The translations under genes and the position numbers were made by a program. The notes beneath the pieces were generated by a model. It did no database searches. It saw only the letters and a list, made by a program, of their open reading frames with translations, and was not told where the DNA came from. Below are positions 17,786 through 26,665 of a stretch of DNA of 64,000 nucleotides, in pieces. Position 1 is the stretch's first letter. Every line of letters begins with the position of its first letter. The stretch is from assembly GCA_964632505.1 (NCBI GenBank), contig CAZWCE010000011.1, forward strand, positions 95,561 to 159,560. The letters are read 5' to 3'. Source of the stretch: CAZWCE01 sp964632505 (GTDB taxonomy: Bacteria > Planctomycetota > Planctomycetia > Pirellulales > Thermoguttaceae).

Positions 17786-19945
17786 TCAGGTCGTTTCGCC
17801 CCCCTTCGAGGAGGCGTCGTCGCCGGGCGATCCTTCCGGGGTCGCTTCCTTCTCGGAATCGCTTTGCGGCGCACGATCCAACTGGGGGGAACCTTCGGAG
17901 TCGGGCGTCCCCTCGGCCGACGGTTCCTCAGCCTCACCCTCGGCGGCTTCCCCTCCCTCTTGCTGGAACTGCTCCCCCTTCAGTTCGATACCCGCCTTCT
18001 GAGCAATCCACTTCGCCCGGAGCCGGTTGCCGTAGGCGTCCGGCGCTTCGCTGTTGAGCAGATAGCTTTGAATCGCCTGCCGATGATCCCCATTCGCCTC
18101 ATGAATTCGACCGATATTATACAGAGCGCCGTTGAGCCATTGGCCGCCCATTTGCGTCCGAAGCGTTCGGTCCTGAAAGAAATCGAGCGCGACCTCGTCG
18201 TTTTCCTCCGCCGCGGCCACGAGGCCCAACCAATAGCCTGCGGTGAGTTTCGCCTGGGAGAACACATCTCGGATCGGCTCGGGGACCTCCATCGCGCGGA
18301 GAAGGCGATCGGGGAGTCTGGCATCCTGGTAATAGGTCGTGGCGCTGGAGGGACCGGTCAAATTCCCTTCGAAATGGTGCAACCGACCTTTCCAGAGCAC
18401 CGGCTCATTCGTCTTGGGATGCAAGAGATCGAAAATCATCAACTGGCGAAGCAATCGATCGGGCTGCAAAAGGTCTTCGAATTTGTATTGGTAAGGCCTC
18501 CACCAGTGCCGTATCCGGGCGACATGTTCATCCTGTTCGAAATGTTCGCGAAGATCCTCGAAATGGATGTAGAGAACCATTTTATGGTTCACGCTGAGTT
18601 CACCTTCGAGGATTTTCATCCGCTGAGAAACGACCGGGGGGCTCAAGTCGAGCAAGGCGGCCACTTCCTGAATTTGTTCGGCCGAGTAAGGATAGACGGA
18701 GCCCCCGCCGAGATCGAGCTGCCGAAGGACTTCCGGTTCCTCGGCCGCTTCGCGCAACGTTGCGACTTCGAATCGAAGGCCCCCTCCTTCTTCGAGAGAC
18801 AAACCTCCGAGTTTGGGGATCGGCATCCCCAGACCGGGAGAAAAAAGATAGATTTCGCCTTCGTGGAGCACGCCGACGAGCCAGGGGAGTTGCATGCCGG
18901 GATTTTCCTCGTTGATGATGCCCAAGACACTCGCCTCGATGCGCAATTGCCGAAGGAGCGAGACGAACAACCAGGCCCGGTCCCAACGCGAGCCACTGCC
19001 CATAAGAAGCGTTTCCCAGGGGGCCTGGATGGGAGCATTGACGGATTGCCCGGATTGCGGATCGCTGATCTGCGACGGTCGCATGTCGATGTTGCGGACG
19101 ACCCAGTCGAAGAGCGCTTTGGTTCTTTCCAGGTCGTCTTGTTGGTCACCGCTGGCCCAGAGGGCGACATCGCGGAGCCAGACCGCCTGCTTGAGGTAAT
19201 CGGCGTCGGCGATGCTGAATTGCAGCCGGCGGATGTCCATGTAGTCGGAATATCCCCGCAATAGATCGGCGATCTTCTGCAACGACTCGGTCGGCACTTG
19301 CTTGACGAAGTTCCGGAGGGAATCACCGACGAGACCACTGGTTTGGGGCAAGTCTAATTTGTCGGCCAAAAGCCCCAACTGCTCCTGAAACTGCAACAGA
19401 TAGACAAACCCGAGATTCGTCCCAATGACCCGAGTCTTTTCAGCCGCCTCGCGAAGTGGAGTCGCCAGATTCCGGGCCTCCTTCTGGAGCCGTGCCCCGT
19501 CCTCGACCTCCGCCACCGCGCGAATTTCCTTCGCGAGCGAATCGAGGCGTTGCGATACATCCTGGACGACTTCCCGTAACTGGAGAATCGCCTCATCTTT
19601 TTGCCAGTAGGGGTCCTCGGCTCGATCTTCGATCCATTGATCGAGATGCCCGGACACCTGGGCGAGGACTTCGTCGCCGGAATGATCCTCCAAGCGATTG
19701 AGAAGGTCGATCGACCTCGAAAAAAGCTCCCGACGCTGCATCTTCGCGTTCTTACCGCCGGCCTGCTCGAATTGAGCTCCCGGGCCTCGATCCTTTCCGC
19801 CGCAACCGGCAAAAAAGCCGGCCAACATCAATATGGAGACGAGTATCCATGGCGAAAACCCCTTGAAAAGGCAACGCGAAGAGCGGATCGTCGCATTTCG
19901 TTTCAACAAAAGGACGGTTCGGCAATATCCTCGGAAATGGAGCAT
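17786..19945 (-). CDS. Large lipoprotein with transglutaminase-like core lacking the catalytic cysteine
   Basis: A 719-residue protein with a lipoprotein signal: hydrophobic WILVSILMLAGFF, then lipobox FFAGC with Cys48. Residues about 60-260 are helical and probably coiled. Around residue 315-345, WETLLMGSGSRWDRAWLFVSLL resembles the transglutaminase core (G-x-G-x-C-W-D-R-A), but Arg or Ser stands where the nucleophilic cysteine belongs. A C-terminal stretch (about 595-655) looks like one or two TPR-type hairpins (GALYNIGRIHEANGDHRQAIQSYL). The last 60 residues are a charged, low-complexity tail. I infer a periplasmic scaffold or binding protein rather than an enzyme. The start is uncertain because no strong ribosome binding site precedes 19945. 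No operon partner is evident. Confidence 0.75.
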   Translation of the reverse strand: MLHFRGYCRTVLLLKRNATIRSSRCLFKGFSPWILVSILMLAGFFAGCGGKDRGPGAQFEQAGGKNAKMQRRELFSRSIDLLNRLEDHSGDEVLAQVSGHLDQWIEDRAEDPYWQKDEAILQLREVVQDVSQRLDSLAKEIRAVAEVEDGARLQKEARNLATPLREAAEKTRVIGTNLGFVYLLQFQEQLGLLADKLDLPQTSGLVGDSLRNFVKQVPTESLQKIADLLRGYSDYMDIRRLQFSIADADYLKQAVWLRDVALWASGDQQDDLERTKALFDWVVRNIDMRPSQISDPQSGQSVNAPIQAPWETLLMGSGSRWDRAWLFVSLLRQLRIEASVLGIINEENPGMQLPWLVGVLHEGEIYLFSPGLGMPIPKLGGLSLEEGGGLRFEVATLREAAEEPEVLRQLDLGGGSVYPYSAEQIQEVAALLDLSPPVVSQRMKILEGELSVNHKMVLYIHFEDLREHFEQDEHVARIRHWWRPYQYKFEDLLQPDRLLRQLMIFDLLHPKTNEPVLWKGRLHHFEGNLTGPSSATTYYQDARLPDRLLRAMEVPEPIRDVFSQAKLTAGYWLGLVAAAEENDEVALDFFQDRTLRTQMGGQWLNGALYNIGRIHEANGDHRQAIQSYLLNSEAPDAYGNRLRAKWIAQKAGIELKGEQFQQEGGEAAEGEAEEPSAEGTPDSEGSPQLDRAPQSDSEKEATPEGSPGDDASSKGGETT

Positions 19946-20062
19946 TTTCTTATCGCCTGTGTCGGAAGAGTGTGTTGGAGAATAAATGGGATTTCACGGC
20001 TCGTTCGCCGAAAAAAAACACCTTCGTGGGCCGTGGAACAAGGTCGACCGCCGGGATTTCGC

Positions 20063-20908
20063 TCAGCGATTTCCGGCGTCGTTCTCGTACGGGGTCGCTG
20101 CCTCTCGGATCGCCAAAAGCTGCCGAAGCAAGGGTTCCATCCGATCGAGGGGCATCATGTTCGGGCCGTCGCAGGGGGCATGTTCCGGGTCGGGATGGGT
20201 CTCGAAAAACAGGGCATCCACGCCGACGGCGACCGCCGCCCGGGCCAACGACGGCACCCGATCACGATTTCCGCCGGTCGCATGGCCCAACCCGCCGGGT
20301 TGCTGGACGCTGTGGGTGGCGTCGAAGACGACCGGAACCCCCAATTCCCGCATCTCGATCAGGGCGGAGAAATCGTTGACCAGTCGTCCGTACCCGAAAA
20401 AGGTGCCCCGTTCGCAAAGCAAAATCTGCTCGCATCCCGCGGCACGCAACTTCCCCACCACATGCTTCATGTCGCGGGGAGCCATGAACTGGCCTTTTTT
20501 CACGTGGACCGCCGCCCCGGTTTTCGCCGCGGCGATCAGCAGGTCGGTCTGTCGCGATAAAAAAGCGGGAATCTGCAAAAGCCGGCAAACTTCGGCAACC
20601 GGAGCCGCCTGATCGCATCGGTGGATGTCGGTCGTCACCGGCAGTCCCGTCGAACGGCGCACCTCCTCCAACTGCTCCAACCCCCGCTCGAGGCCGGGGC
20701 CTCGGAACGAATCCAGACTGGTCCGATTCGCCTTGTCGAAAGACGATTTGAACACCAGGGAAATGCCCAGTCGCCGGGCGATCGCCTGCAATTCCTTCGC
20801 CATCGGCACCAACAATCCCTGCTCGATGACGCAAGGTCCGGCGATCAACAGCAACGGATGTCCTCGGCCACAAGCGACCGCGCCGATCTCCGCTCGAACT
20901 TCCGCCAT
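20063..20908 (-). CDS. kdsA: 3-deoxy-8-phosphooctulonate synthase
   Basis: This 281-residue aldolase-like enzyme condenses PEP with arabinose 5-phosphate to Kdo-8-phosphate, the precursor of the LPS inner-core sugar Kdo. Motifs: LLLIAGPCVIE at the start, SFDKANRTS, GLPVTTDIHRCDQAAPVAEV, PAFLSRQTDLL, and FDATHSVQQPGG. The two strand-end segments match KdsA rather than DAHP synthase. ATG 20908 follows AAAAGGAA at good distance, which favours it over 20938. Its presence implies a Kdo-containing outer membrane. Other Kdo genes are not in the window. Confidence 0.95.
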   Translation of the reverse strand: MAEVRAEIGAVACGRGHPLLLIAGPCVIEQGLLVPMAKELQAIARRLGISLVFKSSFDKANRTSLDSFRGPGLERGLEQLEEVRRSTGLPVTTDIHRCDQAAPVAEVCRLLQIPAFLSRQTDLLIAAAKTGAAVHVKKGQFMAPRDMKHVVGKLRAAGCEQILLCERGTFFGYGRLVNDFSALIEMRELGVPVVFDATHSVQQPGGLGHATGGNRDRVPSLARAAVAVGVDALFFETHPDPEHAPCDGPNMMPLDRMEPLLRQLLAIREAATPYENDAGNR

Positions 20909-20984
20909 CGCGATTCCTTTTCGAAATTGATGAATCATCGCAGCAAATATCGCTCACGCTCGACCACCGACCGAAATCCGTCTG

Positions 20985-22001
20985 CTAGCGGCTCTCTTTC
21001 TTGGTCACGGTCCCGGGACCGGCCAATCGGTCCGCCGTTTTGCGAGGCACCAGAAAGGTCACCCGATTGGGAACCACTTCAATCTCCACCGGAAGTCGAC
21101 CGCCGGGGTCACCGTCGAGCTGGTAGGGAATGTCTTCCCAAGAGGAGATTCTCATCTTGACAGAGCGGACGATCGAACAGTCGGGCAAAAACCGATGCAT
21201 GCTTCCACATTGGGCGCAAGCAGTGTAGACGAACCCGTTCAGGACGGAACGTCCTCGGAAAAAGCAGCCGTCGAGCCAGCCGTCGGTTCCCACCGCCGCC
21301 GGCGCGAGCGGCAAGCCCCACCCATAGCAATTCAAATTGAATACGAACCCCCACCGCGCCTCCTGCCGCGTTGCATCTTCCGGAAAAGCTTGGGAAGGAT
21401 CCTCCTGGTATTCGAAATCCAGTTTGGGGTACTTGTAACTACGTACCACATCGACGATTGGTTTGATATATGACAAATAACTAATATGAGCTCCCTTGCG
21501 GAGTTTTCTACGGTAGCTTTCTTCCCGGGCGGCATGAACGCGATCGACCACCGCCGCATCGAATCCGCAACTGAGCATGACCAGGAACAAACGTCCGTTC
21601 GCCCGACCGGCGTCGAATTGCAGCAGCGTTCCGGAATCGATGATCTCGGACATTTTTTCCGGAGTTCGCTTCAGCTTGAAATATTTGGCCAGCAAGTTGG
21701 CCGTCCCCGACGAAAGGAGGGTCACCGGAACCCCCGGCTCCGTCCGATTGACCAGCTCTTGGGCGGTCCCATCACCGCCGACACCGACCAGCACACGAAG
21801 CTCGCCGTCGCGATGCCACCGGTTCGCCGTGGTGGTCACCTCCTCCAAATCGGTCAACAAAACGGCCTCGTATCCTCTCTTTTCCAGGTGCTCTTTCAAG
21901 CTTGCGGCCCGCAAACCGGGAGAGGATCGCCCCGCCTTCGGATTCAAGGAAATCACCACGCGAGACGGACAGGGGCGTTTCTTTCCACTTTCATCATTCA
22001 A
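20985..22001 (-). CDS. Diacylglycerol/lipid kinase family protein (YegS-like)
   Basis: A protein of about 338 residues with the DAG-kinase catalytic fold. Seen: VVISLNPKAGRSS for nucleotide binding, VGVGGDGTAQELVN with the GGDGT signature, TLLSSGTANLLAKYF, and a C-terminal beta-sandwich domain ending in QLDGDPGGRLPVEIEVV. Such kinases phosphorylate diacylglycerol, sphingoid bases or undecaprenol; the substrate here is unknown. No ATG precedes the conserved region. TTG 22001 has GAGGTG 5 bases upstream and is preferred; TTG 22031 is the alternative. It lies about 75 bases upstream of kdsA on the same strand. Confidence 0.85.
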   Translation of the reverse strand: MNDESGKKRPCPSRVVISLNPKAGRSSPGLRAASLKEHLEKRGYEAVLLTDLEEVTTTANRWHRDGELRVLVGVGGDGTAQELVNRTEPGVPVTLLSSGTANLLAKYFKLKRTPEKMSEIIDSGTLLQFDAGRANGRLFLVMLSCGFDAAVVDRVHAAREESYRRKLRKGAHISYLSYIKPIVDVVRSYKYPKLDFEYQEDPSQAFPEDATRQEARWGFVFNLNCYGWGLPLAPAAVGTDGWLDGCFFRGRSVLNGFVYTACAQCGSMHRFLPDCSIVRSVKMRISSWEDIPYQLDGDPGGRLPVEIEVVPNRVTFLVPRKTADRLAGPGTVTKKESR

Positions 22002-22233
22002 TGCTACACCTCGGAGTTGATTCCACGTCAATCAAAAAGCCTCGTCCCGCCCTAGAAGAGAGAGGGAGTTCGGCCGTCATCGTTCCATAAAACGCCACTT
22101 AGGATTCCGGTCGTGGGACGATATCAACTCCATGTCGTGGCGGAGCGATCCTTCGTCTCGCACTCCATTTAACCAACGTTGTTCAGAGAGAGATAGGATA
22201 CCGCAAATCGACTCAAAGATCCATATGAGCGTT

Positions 22234-22279
22234 CCTCCTCCCATATCTAAGGGAGGCCTCCTCCCATATCTAAGGGAGG
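22234..22279. repeat. Two tandem 23-base self-complementary units
   Basis: The unit cctcctcccatatctaaggg plus agg occurs twice back to back (22234-22256 and 22257-22279) without a mismatch. Each unit can fold as CCTCCC-loop-GGGAGG, and the two units can also pair with each other. Only two copies are seen and there is no spacer, so it is not a CRISPR. Confidence 0.85.
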
Positions 22280-22997
22280 CAAGAGACATCCACCCACTTT
22301 TGAGGCGACTTGCAGAGGTGGCGTTTCCGCCCAAGAGACCACCTCGAAAGACACGACATGTCCCACTCTCCTTCATTCCATATTCCATCCAAGACCACCT
22401 CTCCCGCAGCTTGCCGAAAAAGGCCCCCACCGATGATCCACCGACGGCCGAGAGGTGCGATTCCTCGACGCCGCATTCCCACCCATCGGATCCGGTCCCT
22501 TTTTGCAAAAAGATACACATTTATCGAAATTGCTGCATCAAAACGCAACACCTGTTGCAAAATGCTACACCACAAAAGAGAGCCGCCCCTAGCGGCTCAC
22601 TGGAAAACGGAAAAAGAGACCATCCATAAATCCTTTCACAACAAACACTTAAAGAAAAACCACCGAAAAAAAGAAAAACGGATCCCATATGGCATCCCAT
22701 TCGCTCTCACTATGCCCCTATCAGTTCGGAATATGCGTTTTCGCATGGTTTCATCAGTTTGAGTGATTTTCCTTTCGCAGAAGATTCTCTTCGTGGTTTT
22801 TTACTTCATTCAAAGTCCACGTCGAGAGGGGGAACAGCCAGTCTGAACATGAACATACGGATTTCGGTTGACCCAAAAATCTCATCCATCCATTCCATTA
22901 TCTTAACGATCCACCCCTTTCATAGCATCCACGATCGATCATACGCGCCTTTTTGGGATACATCGATCGAGACCGTACATTTCGAGACTGGCCCGTA

Positions 22998-23091
22998 GGG
23001 GCTCCAGCGCTTTATGGGGTAGAAAGGTTACCTTGCCCTTACCTTTCTATCAAGTTACGCTGTAAGCGTGACTCGCTGAAGCCCCTTTTTT
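22998..23091 (+). ncRNA. Candidate structured small RNA with three-way junction and U-tract
   Basis: Three nested pairings close a compact fold. P1: GGGGCTCCAGCG (22998-23009) with CGCTGAAGCCCC (23074-23085), 12 pairs with one C-A mismatch. P2: TAGAAAGGT (23020-23028) with ACCTTTCTA (23041-23049), 9 perfect pairs. P3: GTTACGCT (23054-23061) with AGCGTGAC (23065-23072), 8 pairs including one G-U, with a GTA triloop. Six T follow P1 directly, which fixes the strand as plus and gives a natural 3' end. It lies 210 bases before tRNA-Thr. It is not a tRNA, as no T-loop or anticodon arm fits. It matches no RNA family I recognise. An elaborate terminator is the alternative reading. Confidence 0.5.
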
Positions 23092-23235
23092 CTTTCTTTG
23101 AGCCGCGCATCCTCGACCGCGAAGGTCGTAAACCTGCCAAACGTTTACGGCGCCGTTCTCAAGAGGCTTTTCCACGGACTCGCTTTTCCGTGATTCTTCC
23201 AGAAAGGAATTCCTCGAACCTTGACGTTTCGCCCC

Positions 23236-23264
23236 TTGACGCGGAAAATAAATCTTTATAAGCT
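23236..23264 (+). promoter_or_regulatory. Putative tRNA-Thr promoter
   Basis: TTGACG at 23236-23241 is followed by TTTATAAGCT with a -10-like TATAAG (23257) or TAAGCT (23259, 17-base spacing). A second TTGACG lies 15 bases upstream at 23221. The tRNA starts about 40 bases downstream. Confidence 0.5.
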
Positions 23265-23300
23265 ATGAGCTTTGGTGAGAATGCCCAGCGCATCCCCTGC

Positions 23301-23373
23301 GCCAACGTAGCTCAATCGGCAGAGCACGGCATTCGTAATGCCGGGGTTGAGGGTTCAACTCCCTCCGTTGGCT
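23301..23373 (+). tRNA. tRNA-Thr, anticodon CGT
   Basis: A complete cloverleaf. Acceptor GCCAACG pairs with CGTTGGC, with discriminator T. The D arm is GCTC/GAGC. The anticodon arm is CGGCA-TTCGTAA-TGCCG with anticodon CGT, reading ACG. The variable loop has five bases and the T arm is GAGGG-TTCAACT-CCCTC. CCA is not encoded. Four further T after the discriminator may help termination. Confidence 0.97.
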
Positions 23374-23756
23374 TTTTGTACGGCTCGGGTGGCGTTTTCC
23401 CATTCTTGATTTGATGAATGAAGAATGATGGATCCGTGACGGCGGCGTCGGAAAGCGGCGAAGTCGGGCGAAACGCCCGACGGTGGATTTCGGTTTCCCC
23501 CGTACGCGGTTGTGCTTTCCCCGGCCGGGAAACAGCCCTCGACGGTCATCGCCCGGATGTTCCTCGTGAGCCCTCCCGATTCACGAATCTTGTCCCCGAT
23601 GACTCTCAAACGTCCGGCAGGAACCCCCCTTCGGCATGACAGATCGATGCTTCCTCGCTCCCCGGCTGATGCTTCTTTTCGATGCAATCTCCGAACATTC
23701 GGAGAGGAACCACGGGGATCCGAAATAAGACGATCGACTTGAGGAGAGAAAACCTA
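23374..23756. other. Intergenic between tRNA-Thr and the TPR/alpha-CTD gene
   Basis: A 383-base gap. It contains a strong hairpin GTCGGGCG-aaa-CGCCCGAC (23463-23481) without a following T-run, so it is not a clear terminator. No gene seen. Confidence 0.45.
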
Positions 23757-25082
23757 ATGGTGGCAAACACGCAGGAATTCGACCTAAAACACACGGTCCT
23801 GTCCGATGGAGCCTTCGGGCCCCGTGAGATCGCCGAGTTATCGGAAGCGATCAGTAATGATTTCACGCAATTCGGCATCCTCCGCGAGGCGGTCGCCGAA
23901 CTGGAATCGAAAGACAATCTGGCACCGGCGGGTCGGGTGCGACTGGGCGTTTGCCAATATCTCATCGGCCAACCCCATAGCGCTATCGAATCCCTGAAAA
24001 AGGGCGACGGCGGCGCGCTGGCTCATTTCTATCTCGCCAAGTCCTACTTCGCGCTGGGGGAATATGAAACGGCTCTGAAAAGCTACTCGATGGCCCAGAC
24101 GGCCGGGTACAACTCCGACGACTGCGCCCTGGCCAAGGCGGAAGTCTACCGCTACCTCGGTGAAAACTCCAAGAGCTTGATGGAGCTGGACAATCTCTCC
24201 GGCGCGGTCGAGCAAACGGCCGAATATCTTTACCAGCGGGGGGCGACGGTCGCCTCGCTCGGCATGAATCCCCATGAAGTGATTGCCCTGTACGAGCGAG
24301 CCGTCGATGCCGATCGAAATCACCCGGGGGCCCTTTTCGGGTTGGCGTTGGAAAATGAACGCCGCGGCAACGACATCGAAGCTCTCGAACTGTACAAACG
24401 CGCCGTAGCCCATTTTCCCACCAATGAAGGCACGCTGATCAATCTCGGACTCCTCTACGAAGACCTGGAGATGTATGAGCAGGCCATCATCTGCTATCAG
24501 CGCGTGCTCGACTCCTTCCCCGATCATGATAAAGTCCGCATGTTCCTGAAGGACTCCCAGGCGTCGAGCGAAATGTATTTCGATGAAGACGCCCAACGCA
24601 AACGCGACCGCATCAGCCAGATCCTGAGCCTGCCGGTGACCGACTTCGAACTCTCGGTCCGGAGCCGCAACTGCCTGAAAAACATGGGCATCCAAACGCT
24701 GGGCGATCTCTGCAAGCATTCCGAACAAGAGCTTCTGGCGAGTAAAAACTTCGGCGAGACCAGCCTCATCGAAATCAAGGAAATGCTCCAGCTCAAGGGG
24801 CTCAAGCTCGGACAATTCGCTTCCGAAAAACACACGCAGGAAACCGTGGAGATGGATTCCCTCAGCGCCGACGAACAGGCACTGCTGATGCGTCCGGTGA
24901 CCGATCTGAATCTTTCGGTTCGGGCACGCAAATGCATGAACCGGCTGGGAATCCAGACGGTCGGCGAACTGGTCCGTCGAACCGGCGATGAACTGCTCGA
25001 ATGCAAGAATTTCGGCGTCACCAGCCTGAACGAAGTCCGGGAAAAACTTCAACCTCACAATCTCAAACTCCGCGGAGAGTAA
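23757..25082 (+). CDS. TPR protein with two C-terminal RNA polymerase alpha-CTD-like domains
   Basis: A 441-residue protein. Residues about 60-270 form TPR-type helical hairpins (for example AHFYLAKSYFALGEYETALKSY, GALFGLALENERRGNDIEAL). Two consecutive copies of the RNA polymerase alpha C-terminal domain fold follow. Domain 1 (290-352) has LSLPVTDFELSVRSRNCLKN and NFGETSLIEIKEML. Domain 2 (377-440) has MRPVTDLNLSVRARKCMN and NFGVTSLNEVREKL. The arginine equivalent to E. coli alpha Arg265, which contacts UP-element DNA, is kept in both (Arg302, Arg389); the Asn268 equivalent is kept only in domain 1. ATG 23757 follows GAGGAG. It lacks the alpha NTD, so it is not a polymerase subunit. I infer a protein or DNA adaptor acting near transcription; proteins of this type occur in planctomycetes. 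Confidence 0.88.
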   Translation: MVANTQEFDLKHTVLSDGAFGPREIAELSEAISNDFTQFGILREAVAELESKDNLAPAGRVRLGVCQYLIGQPHSAIESLKKGDGGALAHFYLAKSYFALGEYETALKSYSMAQTAGYNSDDCALAKAEVYRYLGENSKSLMELDNLSGAVEQTAEYLYQRGATVASLGMNPHEVIALYERAVDADRNHPGALFGLALENERRGNDIEALELYKRAVAHFPTNEGTLINLGLLYEDLEMYEQAIICYQRVLDSFPDHDKVRMFLKDSQASSEMYFDEDAQRKRDRISQILSLPVTDFELSVRSRNCLKNMGIQTLGDLCKHSEQELLASKNFGETSLIEIKEMLQLKGLKLGQFASEKHTQETVEMDSLSADEQALLMRPVTDLNLSVRARKCMNRLGIQTVGELVRRTGDELLECKNFGVTSLNEVREKLQPHNLKLRGE

Positions 25083-25191
25083 GGCGCCCATTTCTCCCCA
25101 TGCGTCTCTCCTCCCCGCGGCTCGAGATCCGAGATTCGGCGGGTCCTTCCCTTGAAGGTCTCCTTCGCGCTCGAAGAGGATATCCTTTCCC

Positions 25192-26319
25192 ATGAATGCG
25201 CCCACCGCCTCCTCCTTCACCCTGCTCCACCAGGATCGACACTGCGCCGCCCGTTGCGGTGACTTCCGAACGCCCCGCGGTGCCGTTTCCCTCCCCGCCT
25301 TCATGCCGGTCGGAACCGTCGGCACGGTCAAAGGCGTCGAAATCGAGCAGCTTCGAGGGACCGGCGCTCAAATGATCCTCGGCAACACCTATCACCTGGC
25401 CCTGCGACCGGGCGCCTCGGTCGTGGCGCAACTCGGCGGACTGCATCGTTTCACCGGCTGGGAGGGCCCCATCCTCACCGACAGCGGCGGATTCCAGATC
25501 TTCAGCCTCGCCAGACTGACCCACATCGACGAGCAGGGCGCCGTCTTCCGATCGCACATCGACGGCAGCAAGATGAAATTGACGCCGGAGGACGCCGTGC
25601 AAATCCAAGCGACGCTGGGAAGCGACGTCGCCATGGTGCTCGATCACGTCATCGAACTCCCCGCCCCGCGGGACCGAGTCGCCGAAGCCATGGAACGCTC
25701 GGTCCGTTGGGCGCGACGATGCCGCGAAGCGTCCCGACGCCCGGACCAGGCCCTTTTCGCCATCGTCCAGGGAGGCCTCGAAGCCGATCTGCGTCGCCAA
25801 TGCGCCGAAGCGCTCGCCGAACTCGATTTTCCCGGCTATGCCATCGGAGGACTGAGCGTCGGAGAAACCCCGGAGGAAATGTATCAAACGCTCGACGCCA
25901 CCACTCCACACCTGCCGCACGATCGCCCCCGATACCTGATGGGCGTCGGACGGCCCGAAGACCTCCTCGAAGGGATCCGCCGAGGCGTCGACCTGTTCGA
26001 CTGCGTCATGCCGACACGCAACGGGCGAAACGCCATGGCCTTCACCGACCACGGAACACTCCGGTTGCGAAACGCTTGTCACCAATACGACCCCGCCCCC
26101 TTGGAGGAAAACTGTCCCTGTCCTGCCTGTCGACGGAGTCGCGGTTACTTGCGCCACCTCTTCATGAGCCGTGAGATGCTCGGTCCCATTCTCCTGTCGA
26201 TTCACAACCTCACCTACTACCAGCGTCTCATGCAGCAGGCCCGGGAGGCGATCCTCCAGGACCGATTCGTCGCGTTTCATCGCGAAAAACAGCGTTCCTG
26301 GGCAAGCCCCCCCCCCTGA
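25192..26319 (+). CDS. tgt: Queuine tRNA-ribosyltransferase
   Basis: This 375-residue TIM-barrel enzyme exchanges guanine 34 of GUN-anticodon tRNAs for preQ1. The active-site aspartate is in ILTDSGGFQIFSL, with the second catalytic aspartate in VDLFDCVMPTRNGR. The zinc site is ENCPCPACRRSRGYLRHLF (Cys-x-Cys-x2-Cys ... His). AIGGLSVGE binds substrate. Length is normal. Start ATG 25192 follows GAAGAGGA. It leads the classical tgt-yajC-secDF order. Confidence 0.97.
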   Translation: MNAPTASSFTLLHQDRHCAARCGDFRTPRGAVSLPAFMPVGTVGTVKGVEIEQLRGTGAQMILGNTYHLALRPGASVVAQLGGLHRFTGWEGPILTDSGGFQIFSLARLTHIDEQGAVFRSHIDGSKMKLTPEDAVQIQATLGSDVAMVLDHVIELPAPRDRVAEAMERSVRWARRCREASRRPDQALFAIVQGGLEADLRRQCAEALAELDFPGYAIGGLSVGETPEEMYQTLDATTPHLPHDRPRYLMGVGRPEDLLEGIRRGVDLFDCVMPTRNGRNAMAFTDHGTLRLRNACHQYDPAPLEENCPCPACRRSRGYLRHLFMSREMLGPILLSIHNLTYYQRLMQQAREAILQDRFVAFHREKQRSWASPPP

Positions 26320-26665
26320 AGGACTTTGAATCGCGAACGAAACAACGGGGAAAAGAGACCCGAGGGCCCCCTGTCTGCTCCCCTTCCTTCATGGTTGAGA
26401 AAAATTGAGGTAGAAAAACCGGCTTTTTTGGATCTCTTCTCGGCGGATCCCCCCGGGTGGTCTTGTCCCGATATGGTTCGCCGTTTAAGATAAGACCTTT
26501 TACGAACAAATTTCGTGTCGGCCGGAAGTCTTTCGCACCCATTCCCGACGGAGCCCGATTTGAGCCCTGCTCCCTCAGGGAGCATCTTTCCGGCCTGCTT
26601 GCTGAAGGCCGACCGGAATCCGCGTTCTGAATCGAGCTTTCCTCTCAACCAATAAGGGATCCACG

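Larger units (their letters stand above)
22002..23300. other. 1.3 kb gene-poor region with hairpins and a candidate structured RNA
   Basis: No frame in this stretch reads like a protein on either strand, and base composition is visibly more AT-rich than in flanking genes. It holds two tandem 23-base hairpin units (22234-22279), palindromic GCAACACCTGTTGC (22545-22558), a GAGCCGC/GCGGCTC hairpin (22580-22598), an inverted repeat CGATCGAT/ATCGATCG (22932-22969), the candidate RNA at 22998-23091 and the tRNA promoter. It may be a decayed gene region or a cluster of small RNAs. Confidence 0.5.

Noticed and set aside
22234..22279. CRISPR array
   Set aside because: Only two units with no spacer, and no cas gene in the window.
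22077..22520. 147-residue minus-strand frame in the gene desert (and 22132-22629 on plus)
   Set aside because: Odd composition, no ribosome binding site and overlap with the tandem hairpins; no recognisable protein features.
22998..23085. A second tRNA
   Set aside because: No T-arm with a TTC loop, no anticodon arm of five pairs with a seven-base loop.
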